Made by a program: the position numbers and the translations under genes | Source: Vibrio sp. LaRot3 | GTDB taxonomy: Bacteria > Pseudomonadota > Gammaproteobacteria > Enterobacterales > Vibrionaceae | Length of the DNA stretch: 64,000 nucleotides | Direction of reading: 5' to 3' | Assembly (NCBI RefSeq): GCF_027587025.1 | Contig: NZ_JAPPTI010000005.1 | Location: 186,001 to 250,000, forward strand | Shown: positions 1-9,119 of the stretch, piece after piece | Layout: each line of letters opens with the position of its first letter | How positions within the stretch are numbered: the stretch's first letter is position 1 | The notes under the pieces: generated by a model | Database searches by the model: none | What the model was told of the DNA's origin: nothing | What the model saw: only the letters and a program-made list of their open reading frames with translations

Positions 1-133
1 TCTTAACGTTTCCCAACGGCTTAGTTGAAATGGTGCCATTCTTGGCGCCATCGATATGTGGGCGAGGAGTGTAACAGCTCAATTCGACTTATACCAACCT
101 CAATATAAAGGGAGAGTATCCCGCTACCATTCC

Positions 134-715
134 CTAGCTCATGCGCTTTTGATGGCGTTCGCGGTTTTCCAGTTTCTTTTCGCTGCTTTTTCTTAGCATG
201 ACATAAACGGCGCCAGTACCGCCATGAAAACGCTGGGCGCTATGCACACATTGAACATCACGAATTTGTTGTAGCCACTGGGCTAAATAGCTTTTCATTA
301 GTGCGGGTGGGTTAGAGCGTTCGCCGCGGCCATGAACGATGACGACGGTTCTAATATCCATCTGAATGCACTGTTTAAGAAACTGTACTACTTCATCGCG
401 AGCTTGCTTGAGTGTCTTTCGATGTAAGTCTAGTCTCGCTTGGATGGGGTATTTTCCTAGTCTGAGTTTACGGTAGACCCCTTCTTGAACGCCATCACGT
501 TTGAACTCGATGATGTCCTCCGGCTTAACCATTGGTGCATGGTCAATGGACAGGTACTCGGGGTCATCTTCAGTTAGCCAAATCGCGGCTTCTCGTTTGG
601 CTATTTGAGCATCGCTGACTTGGTGCTGCTTTTTAAGTTCAGCGGTATCGTTGTGAATAGGCTTTACGTCGCCCATCATTTGCTGGAATAGAGCAAAATC
701 GTCGTCTTGAGACAT
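134..715 (-). CDS. smrB: Smr-domain endonuclease SmrB
   Basis: This 193-residue protein has a C-terminal Smr domain. The LDLH motif is at residues 95-98, HGRG at 128-131 and an HGGTGAVYVML segment near 164-174, the hallmarks of the MutS2-C-like nuclease fold. In E. coli SmrB is a ribosome-collision endonuclease that cleaves mRNA in front of stalled ribosomes; that role is carried over from the family. The N-terminal 70 residues are the variable extension usual in SmrB. The gene ends close to the window edge, so its downstream neighbour is not visible. Confidence 0.9.
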   Translation of the reverse strand: MSQDDDFALFQQMMGDVKPIHNDTAELKKQHQVSDAQIAKREAAIWLTEDDPEYLSIDHAPMVKPEDIIEFKRDGVQEGVYRKLRLGKYPIQARLDLHRKTLKQARDEVVQFLKQCIQMDIRTVVIVHGRGERSNPPALMKSYLAQWLQQIRDVQCVHSAQRFHGGTGAVYVMLRKSSEKKLENRERHQKRMS

Positions 716-778
716 AACGGCATCTCATGAAGTGGATTCAATAGGCTAATTATACCGTTAGAGCAGTAGCAATGATCA

Positions 779-813
779 ATAAAAAACCGAAGTAGATAAG
801 TTATCTACTTCGG
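779..813 (-). terminator. Strong hairpin with minus-strand T-run
   Basis: A perfect 12-bp stem (CCGAAGTAGATA with its complement, 787-813) has a 3-nt loop. Read on the minus strand it is followed by six T. It looks like a classic Rho-independent terminator, yet no minus-strand gene is recognised just upstream (right) of it. It is therefore either the end of an unannotated small RNA or a remnant. Confidence 0.65.
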
Positions 814-1035
814 TGCAAAGCGTAAGGCTGTTAAGCTATGCTAAGCGATCTAGTGAGGAGATTTGTCAATCATCACCTTGATATAGAAGAAATCGCCGAA
901 TCACAAAGTCAAAAGCGGATAGCAGATGATATTGCGCTAAGATCTGTGTTTGTGACTAAAGCATTACTCGACCCACACAGTCTCTTTATTTCCTCCAAAG
1001 TTCCGAAGACACTCCATAAGTTAATGATTGGATAA

Positions 1036-1153
1036 AAAATGACACTGATCTGGATCAATTGTGTTTTTTTGGTTATAAACTTGTTTTTACAGGTGAGGTT
1101 TTGATCACGTTTTGTCATGGCCTGTAGATGTTTTAAGCAGTCAGTGTCATTTT
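1036..1153. repeat. 13-bp perfect inverted repeat, 92 bp apart
   Basis: AAAATGACACTGA at 1036-1048 recurs as its exact reverse complement at 1141-1153. The arms enclose 92 bp of non-coding sequence just upstream of the tRNA-Pro promoter. They could be terminal repeats of a miniature element, a paired protein-binding site or chance; no target-site duplication is obvious. Confidence 0.5.
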
Positions 1154-1175
1154 GAGGAAAATTGCTGAAAATCAC

Positions 1176-1203
1176 TTGCGTTAGAGGTCAGAATCCGTAA
1201 TAT
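1176..1203 (+). promoter_or_regulatory. Probable tRNA-Pro promoter
   Basis: TTGCGT (1176-1181) and TAATAT (1198-1203) are separated by 16 bp and lie about 38 bp upstream of the mature tRNA. A C/G-containing stretch follows the -10, as in stringently controlled stable-RNA promoters. The call is based on motif match and position only. Confidence 0.5.
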
Positions 1204-1240
1204 ACGCATCCGTTGACGGGCAATAGTCCAAACAACATCT

Positions 1241-1317
<77 letters not shown>

Positions 1318-1327
1318 TATTAAGAGA

Positions 1328-1356
1328 AAGGCTCTGCAGAAATGCAGAGCCTTTTT
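1328..1356 (+). terminator. tRNA-Pro terminator
   Basis: A 10-bp stem (AGGCTCTGCA with its complement) and a GAAA loop are followed by five T. It sits directly downstream of the tRNA 3' end. Confidence 0.88.
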
Positions 1357-1379
1357 CGTTTGTTTGAAGAGAACATATA

Positions 1380-1600
1380 GTCGGGGGCTGGAGCGCCAGT
1401 CCGATCGAATTCCTCTTCACCGACCATATTAAAGAAAGCCGCAATAGAAATATTGCGGCTTTTTTGCGTCTACGGTTTGATGAATTGCTTGCGCACTATG
1501 GTCGGGGTCTGGAGCGCCAGTCCGATCGAATCTCTCTTCACCGACCATATTAAGAGAACATATAGTCGGGGCCTGGAGCGCCAGTCCTATAGAATCGCTA
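1380..1600 (+). repeat. Three degenerate tRNA-Pro 3'-end repeats
   Basis: Copies begin at 1380, 1501 and 1565. Each starts GTCGGGG (the 5' side of the tRNA T-arm region), then an insert containing the palindrome CTGGAGCGCCAG. The first two then regain the tRNA 3' end, including TTCACCGACCATATTAA; the third is truncated after about 35 nt, just before the neighbouring gene's stop codon. None can fold as a full tRNA. They resemble in kind the tRNA-3'-end repeats (rtT) behind E. coli tyrT, probably made by slippage or unequal recombination. Confidence 0.8.
1437..1467 (+). terminator. Terminator inside the tRNA repeat array
   Basis: AGCCGCAAT and ATTGCGGCT form a 9-bp stem with an AGAAAT loop, followed by a T-tract. 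It follows the first degenerate repeat at the position the real tRNA terminator occupies, but its stem sequence is different. Confidence 0.8.
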
Positions 1601-1607
1601 AGTTGAG

Positions 1608-2477
1608 CTACAGCTTAAAATCGCACTTAGCGGCTTGGCTTTTTGATCTTTGGGTTACTTTGAATCCATTTTGTTTCAGAAGCGCTATTAGGTTTTGCTC
1701 CCCTACTAGGTGTAAAGCGCCTACGACCACTAGGTAATTACCATTTTTCTTAGGTAATAGCTTTTGTTCGGTCAATTTTGTTGCCCAGTCTCGATTGCGA
1801 TCAGTGATTAATGCGCGCTCAAATTCGGGGGACATTTCGACCATTTTGGCTACTTTGCTAAGTTTATCTGCATCGCCTTTCTTCCAACTCTCAACCAAGC
1901 AGTGCGTCACGTCTTCTGAATAATCAAACTCATCTATCATGCTGATCAACAGCTCTTCACCATCATTTTCTTGTGTCGCGATTAAGTCGATTTGGAACTG
2001 TAATGTTTCAAGGCTGAGCACTGGCTTGTTCAAGGCAGAGGCTTGGTTAAGTAGCCAAATATCAATGCCCTTGTCTGCCTGATAGCCAAGGTAGTCAAAT
2101 TGCTTCATTTGAACCGCTAGTGCGGTTGCCCATGGTGGGCTTTGCAATAGCTGTGCGCTGTTTAACTCCAGTAGGCTGGCAATGCCTGACAATTCTTTCT
2201 GCTGTTTTGGGCTAAGTACATCTTGGCTGGTTAACTGCGAGCGAGGGTAGGTGACGTCAGAATTATTGCGTATATCTGTTTCAACGATTAACCCGTCTGA
2301 GTGTTTTAAATACGTGGTGATGTTACTAGGAAGAGGGTGCATGCTGTCATCACCAACGTGCATTGAACCGAGAATGAGGTAGTTCAGCTTTCCTTTGCTT
2401 GCTTGCCAATAAAGAGGTTCTGCCAATGCAGAGAAAGAAATGATGAGCGAGAAGAAGAGTGCGATGGTTCTTTGCAT
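1608..2477 (-). CDS. TraB/GumN family protein
   Basis: A 289-residue protein with an N-terminal signal peptide (cleavage near residue 19, after ALA). It carries the TraB/GumN signatures: GSMHVGD at residues 37-43 and GALHLVGE at 253-260, with the RNRDWA segment near 227-232. Family members include the Tiki-like metalloprotease fold, so a periplasmic or exported hydrolase is plausible, but no substrate is known. The stop codon directly abuts the last tRNA-Pro-derived repeat. It appears monocistronic. Confidence 0.85.
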   Translation of the reverse strand: MQRTIALFFSLIISFSALAEPLYWQASKGKLNYLILGSMHVGDDSMHPLPSNITTYLKHSDGLIVETDIRNNSDVTYPRSQLTSQDVLSPKQQKELSGIASLLELNSAQLLQSPPWATALAVQMKQFDYLGYQADKGIDIWLLNQASALNKPVLSLETLQFQIDLIATQENDGEELLISMIDEFDYSEDVTHCLVESWKKGDADKLSKVAKMVEMSPEFERALITDRNRDWATKLTEQKLLPKKNGNYLVVVGALHLVGEQNLIALLKQNGFKVTQRSKSQAAKCDFKL

Positions 2478-2658
2478 AGTAGTTTCCAGTTCAAGGCTTA
2501 GAGAAGCAGCTATAAGAATGAATCTAATCGTTTAAAAGTCCAATACTTCGCAACAAAACGTGATTTTACTCGAATTGATTCATGACGGAAATTAAGCCGG
2601 AGGAATAATAAACTAATTTCTCGATGTGAAATAACTCGCAAATTTCTTAGCTATAGAT

Positions 2659-2690
2659 AAAAAAATACCCAGCCGAAGCTGGGTATTTTT
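2659..2690 (-). terminator. Terminator of the peptide transporter gene
   Basis: AAAAATACCCAGC and GCTGGGTATTTTT flank a short loop, with T-runs readable on both strands. It lies 17 bp downstream of the minus-strand transporter stop codon. Confidence 0.85.
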
Positions 2691-2706
2691 AAGAACTAGA
2701 GTGTGA

Positions 2707-4098
2707 TTATGCAAGCTGTGCTTGTTGCTCCTCAATTTGCTCTTCGGTGCTGATTGGTGTTTCTGCGCCATGCATCCAGCGTACTAGCGTATTAGAGAAC
2801 ATCAGTAGTAAAATACCAGAGACCGTTGCACTCACAGCGATACCACCAAAGATAGACATTGCGCCTAATTCACCTACATGAGAGCCAATATAACCAGCCA
2901 CATAGTTAGCGATAGCATTAAAGCCAAACCATGCACCCATCATTAGTGATGCTAAACGAAGCGGTGCTAGCTTGGTCACCAGTGATAGGCCAATTGGTGA
3001 TAGGCATAGCTCACCCAATGTATGGAAGAAGAACGCACCAACTAACCAAAGCATTGAGGTTTTCACGCTAGTGTCACCGCCTTGCTCCATTACTGCGCCA
3101 ACCATGCACAAGAAGCCAAGCGCTAAAAAGAATAGGGCTAGAGCGAATTTCACTGGAGAGTTCGGCTCACGTTTACCCAGTTTCACCCAGAAGGCAGCAA
3201 GCAAAGGTGCCAAAGTGATGATGAAGAACGGGTTCAGTGATTGGAACCATGCTGCTGGCACTTCAAAACTGCCAATCATACGGTCTGTGTATTGTTGAGT
3301 GTAGATGTTCATCAGGCCGCCAGCTTGTTCAAAACCAGCCCAAAATACGATAACAAATAGGCCCATTACCATGATCACTTTTAAGCGATCGATTTCTTGT
3401 TTAGTTAGTGGCTGTGTTAGTTGATTATTTTTTCCGGCAAGATCGCGCTTAGCTGCAGGGATAGTACCAATATCACCAAGCCAAGATTGGGCGAGGCTCA
3501 TTTGCATCACTAAGCTAATGACCATACCGATACCCGCAGTGATAAAGCCAGCTTTCCAGCCGAATTCGCCAGTCACAGAACCAGCAACAAAACCTGCCAA
3601 CAATGCGCCTAAGTTAATACCCATGTAGAAGATGGTAAAAGCACCGTCTCGGCGGTTGTCGCCTTCTTGGTATAGGTCGCCTACCATTGTTGAGATGTTT
3701 GGTTTAAATAGACCATTACCGGCAATAAGTAGCGCTAGACCTAGGTAGAAAGAGTGGTGAAGTGACAGACCCAGCATGTCCGCAGGGATCGCCAGCGTAA
3801 ACTGGCCAATTGCCATCAAAGCGCCACCTAATAGAATCGAACGGCGTTGGCCTAAATAGTTATCCGCCAGCCACCCACCGACGAGCGGTGTAACGTAGAC
3901 GAGTCCAGTATAGATGCCATAGAGATCCAGAGCATCTTTAGTAGACCAGCCCATACCGCCATTGATTGTGGTATCAGTTAGGTAAAGTACCAAAATTGCG
4001 CGCATTGCGTAGTAAGAAAAACGCTCCCAAAGTTCAGTTCCGAACAGAAGGAACAAGCCACGAGGGTGGCCGAAAAATTGTTGATGTTGTGTTGACAT
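2707..4098 (-). CDS. dtpA: POT-family di/tripeptide:proton symporter
   Basis: A 463-residue, highly hydrophobic inner-membrane protein of the proton-dependent oligopeptide transporter family. The first helix carries the ExxER motif (ELWERFSYY, residues 22-30) needed for proton coupling. The PTR2 signature FTIFYMGINLGAL lies at about 154-166. It imports di- and tripeptides using the proton gradient. It is somewhat shorter than E. coli DtpA (about 500 residues), and which Dtp paralogue it matches is not settled by sequence alone. It stands alone with its own terminator; the 272-bp upstream gap would hold its promoter. Confidence 0.85.
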   Translation of the reverse strand: MSTQHQQFFGHPRGLFLLFGTELWERFSYYAMRAILVLYLTDTTINGGMGWSTKDALDLYGIYTGLVYVTPLVGGWLADNYLGQRRSILLGGALMAIGQFTLAIPADMLGLSLHHSFYLGLALLIAGNGLFKPNISTMVGDLYQEGDNRRDGAFTIFYMGINLGALLAGFVAGSVTGEFGWKAGFITAGIGMVISLVMQMSLAQSWLGDIGTIPAAKRDLAGKNNQLTQPLTKQEIDRLKVIMVMGLFVIVFWAGFEQAGGLMNIYTQQYTDRMIGSFEVPAAWFQSLNPFFIITLAPLLAAFWVKLGKREPNSPVKFALALFFLALGFLCMVGAVMEQGGDTSVKTSMLWLVGAFFFHTLGELCLSPIGLSLVTKLAPLRLASLMMGAWFGFNAIANYVAGYIGSHVGELGAMSIFGGIAVSATVSGILLLMFSNTLVRWMHGAETPISTEEQIEEQQAQLA

Positions 4099-4321
4099 AA
4101 ATTTTACTAATGAGATTGATTAAAGGATTTTATGTTGGAATAGCTATACATCTTGGATAAAGCTAATGCAAACGATAAATTTTGCGGATGAATTGAGATT
4201 TCGTGGTAAGTGTTTGATTTTAGTCTGTAATGGTGGTTTTTGTGGCGGCAATTTTACGTGTAACAAACTAAGATTTCAAATTTGGCATTTATTTATAAAT
4301 CGCTCAAATTCTCACTAGATA

Positions 4322-4350
4322 AGAAAAAAGGACGCCGTGGCGTCCCTTTG
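4322..4350 (-). terminator. asnB terminator
   Basis: GGACGCC/GGCGTCC stem with a GT centre, flanked on the left by AAAAAA (T-run on the minus strand). It lies about 20 bp past the asnB stop codon. Confidence 0.88.
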
Positions 4351-4370
4351 ATTTAAATATGAACAGAGGC

Positions 4371-6035
4371 TTAGTAAGCGTCGTTGTGAACCGCTTTAAC
4401 AGCACGGCCAGAAGGGTCTGTGTTGTTTTTGAACGACTCATCCCATTCAATCGCTTTTGCTGAAGAACAAGCGACAGAAGGGCCACCCGGTACACACTCT
4501 GCGGCTGATGGCAGTGGGAACAACTCTTCAAAGATTTCGCGGTATACATAACCTTCTTTGGTTGTTGGTGTGTTGTAAGGGAATCGGTAAGCGGCCGTCT
4601 CTAGCTGTTGCTCAGTCACTTTTGCCTCAGCGACTTCTTTCAGTGTATCAATCCAGCTGTAGCCCACGCCGTCTGAGAATTGCTCTTTTTGACGCCATGC
4701 GATCGACTCTGGCAGGTAATCTTCAAAACACTCGCGAAGGATATGTTTTTCCATTTTGCCATTGCCACACATCTTATCTGCTGGGTTTAGGCGCATTGCG
4801 ACGTCAATGAACTCTTTATCCAAGAATGGTACACGACCTTCAACACCCCAAGCGGCCAATGATTTGTTTGCGCGAGCACAGTCAAACATGTTAAGAGCTA
4901 GCAGTTTACGTACTGTCTCTTCGTGGAACTCTTGCGCGTTTGGTGCTTTATGGAAGTATAAGTAACCGCCAAAGATTTCATCTGCACCTTCGCCTGATAA
5001 TACCATCTTGATGCCCATGGCTTTGATTTTACGACCTAGCAGGAACATTGGTGTTGAAGCACGGATAGTGGTGACGTCATACGTTTCAATGTGGTAAATA
5101 ACGTCACGAATCGCATCTAGACCTTCTTGAATGGTATAGGTCATTTCATGGTGCACAGTACCAATTTGATCGGCCACTTCGCGGGCTGCTTTTAGATCCG
5201 GAGCGCCTTCAAGACCAATTGCAAAGGAGTGAAGCTGTGGCCACCATGCCTCTGATTTCTCATCATCTTCGATACGCATAGCGGCAAAACGTTTCGCTAC
5301 TGCTGATGTGATAGATGAATCTAGACCACCCGATAGAAGCACCCCGTAAGGTACGTCAGTCATTAGCTGGCGTTTTACTGCAGCTTCAAGTGCGGCGGTC
5401 AGTTCTTCTTTGCTTGAAAGGTTGTCCTGAACCGCTGCGTATTCGTTCCAATCGCGGATGTAGTAACGCTGGGGTTCAGCATCTGCGCTGCTGTAGTGAC
5501 AACCAGGAGGGAACTCGCTCACTGTCTTACATACAGGAACCAGCGCTTTCATTTCTGAAGCCACATAGTAGTTACCGTGCTCATCATAACCTTGGTAAAG
5601 CGGAATGATACCAATGTGGTCACGGCCTACTAGGTAAGTATCTTTTTCTTCATCGTATAATACGAATGCGAAGATACCGTTAAGCTCTTCAAGCAGCGCT
5701 TCACCCATATCTTGGTATAGCGCGAGGATAACTTCACAGTCTGAATCAGTTTGGAAGTCGTATTTACCTTCGTAACGAGCGCGAATTTCTTTGTGGTTAT
5801 AGATTTCGCCGTTTACAGCCAGTATGTGTTTTTTATTTGGGCTATAGATTGGCTGAGCGCCACTATTTAGACCCACAATCGCTAAACGCTCATGCGCTAA
5901 GATCGCGTTATCTGATGAGTAGATACCTGACCAATCTGGGCCACGGTGACGAAGTTTCTTAGACATCTCTAGCGCAATAGGGCGCAACTGAGCGGCATCA
6001 CTTTTTATATCCAAAATGCCAAAAATAGAACACAT
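4371..6035 (-). CDS. asnB: Asparagine synthase B (glutamine-hydrolysing)
   Basis: A 554-residue enzyme converting aspartate, ATP and glutamine to asparagine. Cys2 after the initiator Met is the glutaminase nucleophile (MCSIFGI). Arg49 and the NGEIYNH motif (75-81) complete the Ntn-type amidotransferase domain. The C-terminal synthetase domain has the ATP pyrophosphatase loop SGGLDSS at 235-241. Length matches E. coli AsnB. It is monocistronic, with a terminator just downstream and an AT-rich 140-bp upstream gap. Confidence 0.96.
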   Translation of the reverse strand: MCSIFGILDIKSDAAQLRPIALEMSKKLRHRGPDWSGIYSSDNAILAHERLAIVGLNSGAQPIYSPNKKHILAVNGEIYNHKEIRARYEGKYDFQTDSDCEVILALYQDMGEALLEELNGIFAFVLYDEEKDTYLVGRDHIGIIPLYQGYDEHGNYYVASEMKALVPVCKTVSEFPPGCHYSSADAEPQRYYIRDWNEYAAVQDNLSSKEELTAALEAAVKRQLMTDVPYGVLLSGGLDSSITSAVAKRFAAMRIEDDEKSEAWWPQLHSFAIGLEGAPDLKAAREVADQIGTVHHEMTYTIQEGLDAIRDVIYHIETYDVTTIRASTPMFLLGRKIKAMGIKMVLSGEGADEIFGGYLYFHKAPNAQEFHEETVRKLLALNMFDCARANKSLAAWGVEGRVPFLDKEFIDVAMRLNPADKMCGNGKMEKHILRECFEDYLPESIAWRQKEQFSDGVGYSWIDTLKEVAEAKVTEQQLETAAYRFPYNTPTTKEGYVYREIFEELFPLPSAAECVPGGPSVACSSAKAIEWDESFKNNTDPSGRAVKAVHNDAY

Positions 6036-6172
6036 ACCAATCCCTTTTTTAAACTGTATTTATCTCTTGAGTTCAAATTTGCCATTATGGTTAAAAAAAT
6101 CAACCGCTATCGATAAAAAAAATGACTAAACAGTGAATGCATTAAATAATATTTAATATATCTTCTAATGAT

Positions 6173-6203
6173 TAAAAAAAATCCACCATTTGGTGGATTT
6201 TGA
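6173..6203 (-). terminator. Terminator of the antiporter gene
   Basis: AAAATCCACCA and TGGTGGATTTT form the stem, flanked by an A-run that reads as a T-run on the minus strand. It lies about 30 bp beyond the antiporter stop codon. Confidence 0.85.
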
Positions 6204-6231
6204 TTCAATATCGATGAGTTTTGGACAACGT

Positions 6232-7818
6232 TTAAGGTTTCTGGAAGTTAGGTTTTAGCTGGTCACATACATTATTTGCAAAACCAGCACCCGCTTCGCT
6301 GTAGATGTTAAAGGCAGCATCGACCCCTTTCTCAAGCAAAATGTCCATTTGATCTTGGTATTCGGCAATGGCGGCGATTTGGCCTTTAAAGTTGCGAGAC
6401 TGCAGCTGCTCAAGCGCCACTTGGTTACCTTGGTGATGAGGCATGGCAAGTAGCACAAGTTTGACATGAGCGGTGTCTAAGATTCGTTCCCAAAAATCAG
6501 GGTCAGTAGCATCGCCTTGAATGACATTACGGCCTTCTTCACGATGCAGTTTCGCTGCGTCATCACGCACTTCTATGCCTAAGCTAATGTTGCCGTAATT
6601 ACTGATCAGTTCGTCGTACGCACCTGTACCAATGCGGCCCATGCCTAAGATCAGCACTTGAGCACTGCCCGGGTTGATGAGCTGATCTCTTTGATTGAGC
6701 TTTTCAGCAGCGTGTTCTTTTAGCCAACGACTGGAACGCTGATAGAGTTCGTGACCTTTGCGATTAAGTGGCGCGGCAAGAACGAAAGAAATAGAAACGG
6801 CAATTGCCAAGGCGACTAAAATATCACCACCCATCCAGCCCATCTTAAAGGCTAGACCGCCAACAATTAGACCAAATTCACTGAAGTTAAACAGGCTTAA
6901 AGAGGCGAGTAGGGAAGTACGAACGCGGAACTTAAAGTTGTTCAGTACTAAGAAGTACAAAATGCCTTTAAGCGGGAGCAGTAATAGGAAAATTAAAGCC
7001 AGCGCTAAACCAGAAAGCGTTGGTTGCTCAGATAAGCCGATATTTAAGAAGAAGCAGACTAAGAACAGTTCTTTAAGGTTGAATAACGATTTAGATAACT
7101 CCGAGGCTTTTTTGTGGCCGGCGAGTAACATACCTAAGATCAGAGCGCCCAAATCGGCCTTCATACCGACAAGTTCAAACAAACCTGCACCCACAACTAA
7201 AGCGAAGAAAATACCGAACAGAACCAACATTTCGCCGTGGCCTACCCAGTCTAAAAGTTTGTAGAACAAAGGGCGGAGTAGCGGTAGGGCAAATAGGGCT
7301 ATGGCGTACCACTCGGGTAGCTTACCTGTTGAGGCGGTAAGAAATACTACAGCAAAGATATCTTGCATAACCAAGATACCGATAGCAATGGTGCCGTAAG
7401 TGGCGTTCATTTCGCCTTTTTCTTGTAGAGACTTAACGGCAAAAACGGTACTAGAGAACGAAAGAGCAAAACCGAGCAGAACAACTTGGTCGACACTCAT
7501 TGAGGCCAGTGCACCAACACCCAGTACTTTTAAACACAAAAGCGCTCCCGCAAAAAGAGCGGTAGATAATAAGTTGTGAACGGTTGCGCCTGCCCAAATC
7601 TCTTTAGAAAGTAGGGTTTTGACATCCAGTTTTAAGCCAATGGTGAACAACAGCAGGGTAACACCAAGGTCAGCAAGGGTAACGATAGTGTCGTTGGATT
7701 GAAAGCCAGCAGCGTGTAAACCAAAACCAGCCAGCAAAAAGCCGACTAAAGGCGGTAAGTTGCATTTGAGCGCGATAAAACCAGCCACAAATGCCGCAGT
7801 AATTAACAAGAGTTCCAT
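6232..7818 (-). CDS. CPA2-family cation:proton antiporter with TrkA-N domain
   Basis: A 528-residue inner-membrane protein. Residues about 1-365 are hydrophobic with roughly 12-13 membrane segments of the Na+/H+ exchanger (KefB/YbaL-like) type. A cytoplasmic Rossmann domain follows, with the nucleotide-binding motif GMGRIGTG near residue 393. The C-terminus stops soon after this domain, without a TrkA-C module. It probably exchanges K+ or Na+ for protons under NAD(H)-type control; the transported ion cannot be told from sequence. The gene sits between a terminator and the end of the nagAC operon. Confidence 0.85.
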   Translation of the reverse strand: MELLLITAAFVAGFIALKCNLPPLVGFLLAGFGLHAAGFQSNDTIVTLADLGVTLLLFTIGLKLDVKTLLSKEIWAGATVHNLLSTALFAGALLCLKVLGVGALASMSVDQVVLLGFALSFSSTVFAVKSLQEKGEMNATYGTIAIGILVMQDIFAVVFLTASTGKLPEWYAIALFALPLLRPLFYKLLDWVGHGEMLVLFGIFFALVVGAGLFELVGMKADLGALILGMLLAGHKKASELSKSLFNLKELFLVCFFLNIGLSEQPTLSGLALALIFLLLLPLKGILYFLVLNNFKFRVRTSLLASLSLFNFSEFGLIVGGLAFKMGWMGGDILVALAIAVSISFVLAAPLNRKGHELYQRSSRWLKEHAAEKLNQRDQLINPGSAQVLILGMGRIGTGAYDELISNYGNISLGIEVRDDAAKLHREEGRNVIQGDATDPDFWERILDTAHVKLVLLAMPHHQGNQVALEQLQSRNFKGQIAAIAEYQDQMDILLEKGVDAAFNIYSEAGAGFANNVCDQLKPNFQKP

Positions 7819-7847
7819 ATTGAAAATGTTCTGTCCTAAATAGAGTA

Positions 7848-7873
7848 AGGGCCATGTCTTTCGACATAGCCCC
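7848..7873 (-). terminator. Possible nagC terminator hairpin
   Basis: GGGCCATGTC and GACATAGCCCC form a stem with a short loop, 30 bp past the nagC stop codon. There is no clean T-run, so termination may be weak or Rho-assisted, with read-through into the antiporter gene. Confidence 0.45.
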
Positions 7874-7903
7874 GTATTCTAACTCAACTAATTGCTTAAA
7901 CGA

Positions 7904-9118
7904 TCAGTCTTCGAGTAATTTTTGTAACAAAACGCCGTTTAACATCGCACGTTTAATCATCGCAAAGGCGCTTAACGTCGGCTTAACGTCGATTTCCGAT
8001 GCCACAATTGGCAAGCCACTATGGAAGGTCGTTAAAGACTGGTTTTCTACGTTACGACGAATTGCTGGGAACAAAATTTCTTCACAGCGCGTGATATCAC
8101 CTGCAATGATTACTTTCTGTGGGTTAAACAGGTTGATGGTGATAGCGATAGCCTTACCTAACTGGTTACCCACACGAACTAAGCTCTGTTTAGCCAGCTC
8201 ATCACCCATGTTTGCTTGGTCGCACACATCTTTGATGGTGATGCTAGGCAGTTCAGTCAGGCTAGATTCATAGCCTTGCGCAATCAGTTTTTTCACACGT
8301 TCGACAATCGCTGGGTTAGCGGCAACCGTCTCTAGACAACCAAAGTTGCCACACTGGCATTGCTCGCCTAGAGGATCAATTTGAATATGGCCAATCTCAC
8401 CTACGTTGCGGTTAAAGCCTAAGAAAACTTGGCCATTGACGATAATACCTGCGCCCGTTCCGCGGTGAACGCTTACCAGGATAGAATCTTGGCAATCTTT
8501 GCTCGCGCCAAAGTAATGCTCAGCTAAGGCCATGCCGCGAACATCGTTACCAACGAAGCATTGTACGTGGAAGGTGTTACGGATGAGATCGCCCAGAGCT
8601 AGATTATCTACATTGATATTTGGCATGTATTCAACCACGCCAGTTTCAGGATTGATTAAACCAGGTAGCGCGACACCAATGGCAATCAGTTGATTGATTG
8701 TCGTTTGGTGATTTTGAATAAAGGTTTTGAGGAACAGAATAAGACCATCAACCAATTCACCCTGAGTGGTGTAGTAAAACTCTTGGTAATCAGAGCTAAG
8801 CTCTTTACCACCAAGGTCAAACAGACTGATTTGAATGTAGTCTCGTCCTAAACGAACAGCGACCGAGTGGAAAGGTTCCACCTCGGTCGTCAGGGAAATT
8901 GCGCGTCGACCACCGGTCGAGGCTTGTTGCGCGACCTCTTTAATCAGGCCGCGCTCGAGTAATTGGCGGGTTATTTTAGTGACGCTAGCTGGGGCGAGTT
9001 GACTGACGTCTGCCACTTGAATCCTAGAGATAGGACCTTGCTGGTCAATCAGTCTATATACTGCCGCGCTATTCAGTTGTTTGACTAAATCTACGTTACC
9101 TATTTGTCCGCCATTCAT
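7904..9118 (-). CDS. nagC: NagC, ROK-family repressor of GlcNAc use
   Basis: A 404-residue regulator very close to E. coli NagC, which represses amino-sugar genes and is induced by GlcNAc-6-phosphate. The start was chosen at MNGGQIGNVDLVKQLNSAAV, matching the E. coli N-terminus; a longer frame adds 20 unlike residues that overlap nagA. The winged HTH spans about residues 15-62. The ROK kinase-like domain has GEIGH (240-244) and the zinc ligand motif CQCGNFGC (254-261). The start codon lies one base after the nagA stop, so translation is probably coupled. A NagC-like operator lies before nagE. Confidence 0.96.
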   Translation of the reverse strand: MNGGQIGNVDLVKQLNSAAVYRLIDQQGPISRIQVADVSQLAPASVTKITRQLLERGLIKEVAQQASTGGRRAISLTTEVEPFHSVAVRLGRDYIQISLFDLGGKELSSDYQEFYYTTQGELVDGLILFLKTFIQNHQTTINQLIAIGVALPGLINPETGVVEYMPNINVDNLALGDLIRNTFHVQCFVGNDVRGMALAEHYFGASKDCQDSILVSVHRGTGAGIIVNGQVFLGFNRNVGEIGHIQIDPLGEQCQCGNFGCLETVAANPAIVERVKKLIAQGYESSLTELPSITIKDVCDQANMGDELAKQSLVRVGNQLGKAIAITINLFNPQKVIIAGDITRCEEILFPAIRRNVENQSLTTFHSGLPIVASEIDVKPTLSAFAMIKRAMLNGVLLQKLLED

Positions 9119-9119
9119 T

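Larger units (their letters stand above)
716..1175. other. Gene-poor interval between smrB and tRNA-Pro
   Basis: No convincing protein gene is present. A 65-codon plus-strand frame (838-1035) and an 88-codon minus-strand frame (909-1175) exist, but neither has a good ribosome binding site or a recognisable protein. The interval contains a strong hairpin (787-813) with a minus-strand T-run and a widely spaced 13-bp inverted repeat (1036-1153). A small RNA on the minus strand is possible but unproven. Confidence 0.6.

Noticed and set aside
838..1035. 65-codon plus-strand frame
   Set aside because: Poor ribosome site, starts directly after a hairpin, and its translation shows no recognisable protein features.
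909..1175. 88-codon minus-strand frame
   Set aside because: It spans the 13-bp inverted repeat and reaches the tRNA-Pro promoter; no family or ribosome site.
6758..7264. 168-codon plus-strand frame inside the antiporter gene
   Set aside because: Antisense shadow; Lys/Pro/Ser-rich translation arises from reversed hydrophobic codons.
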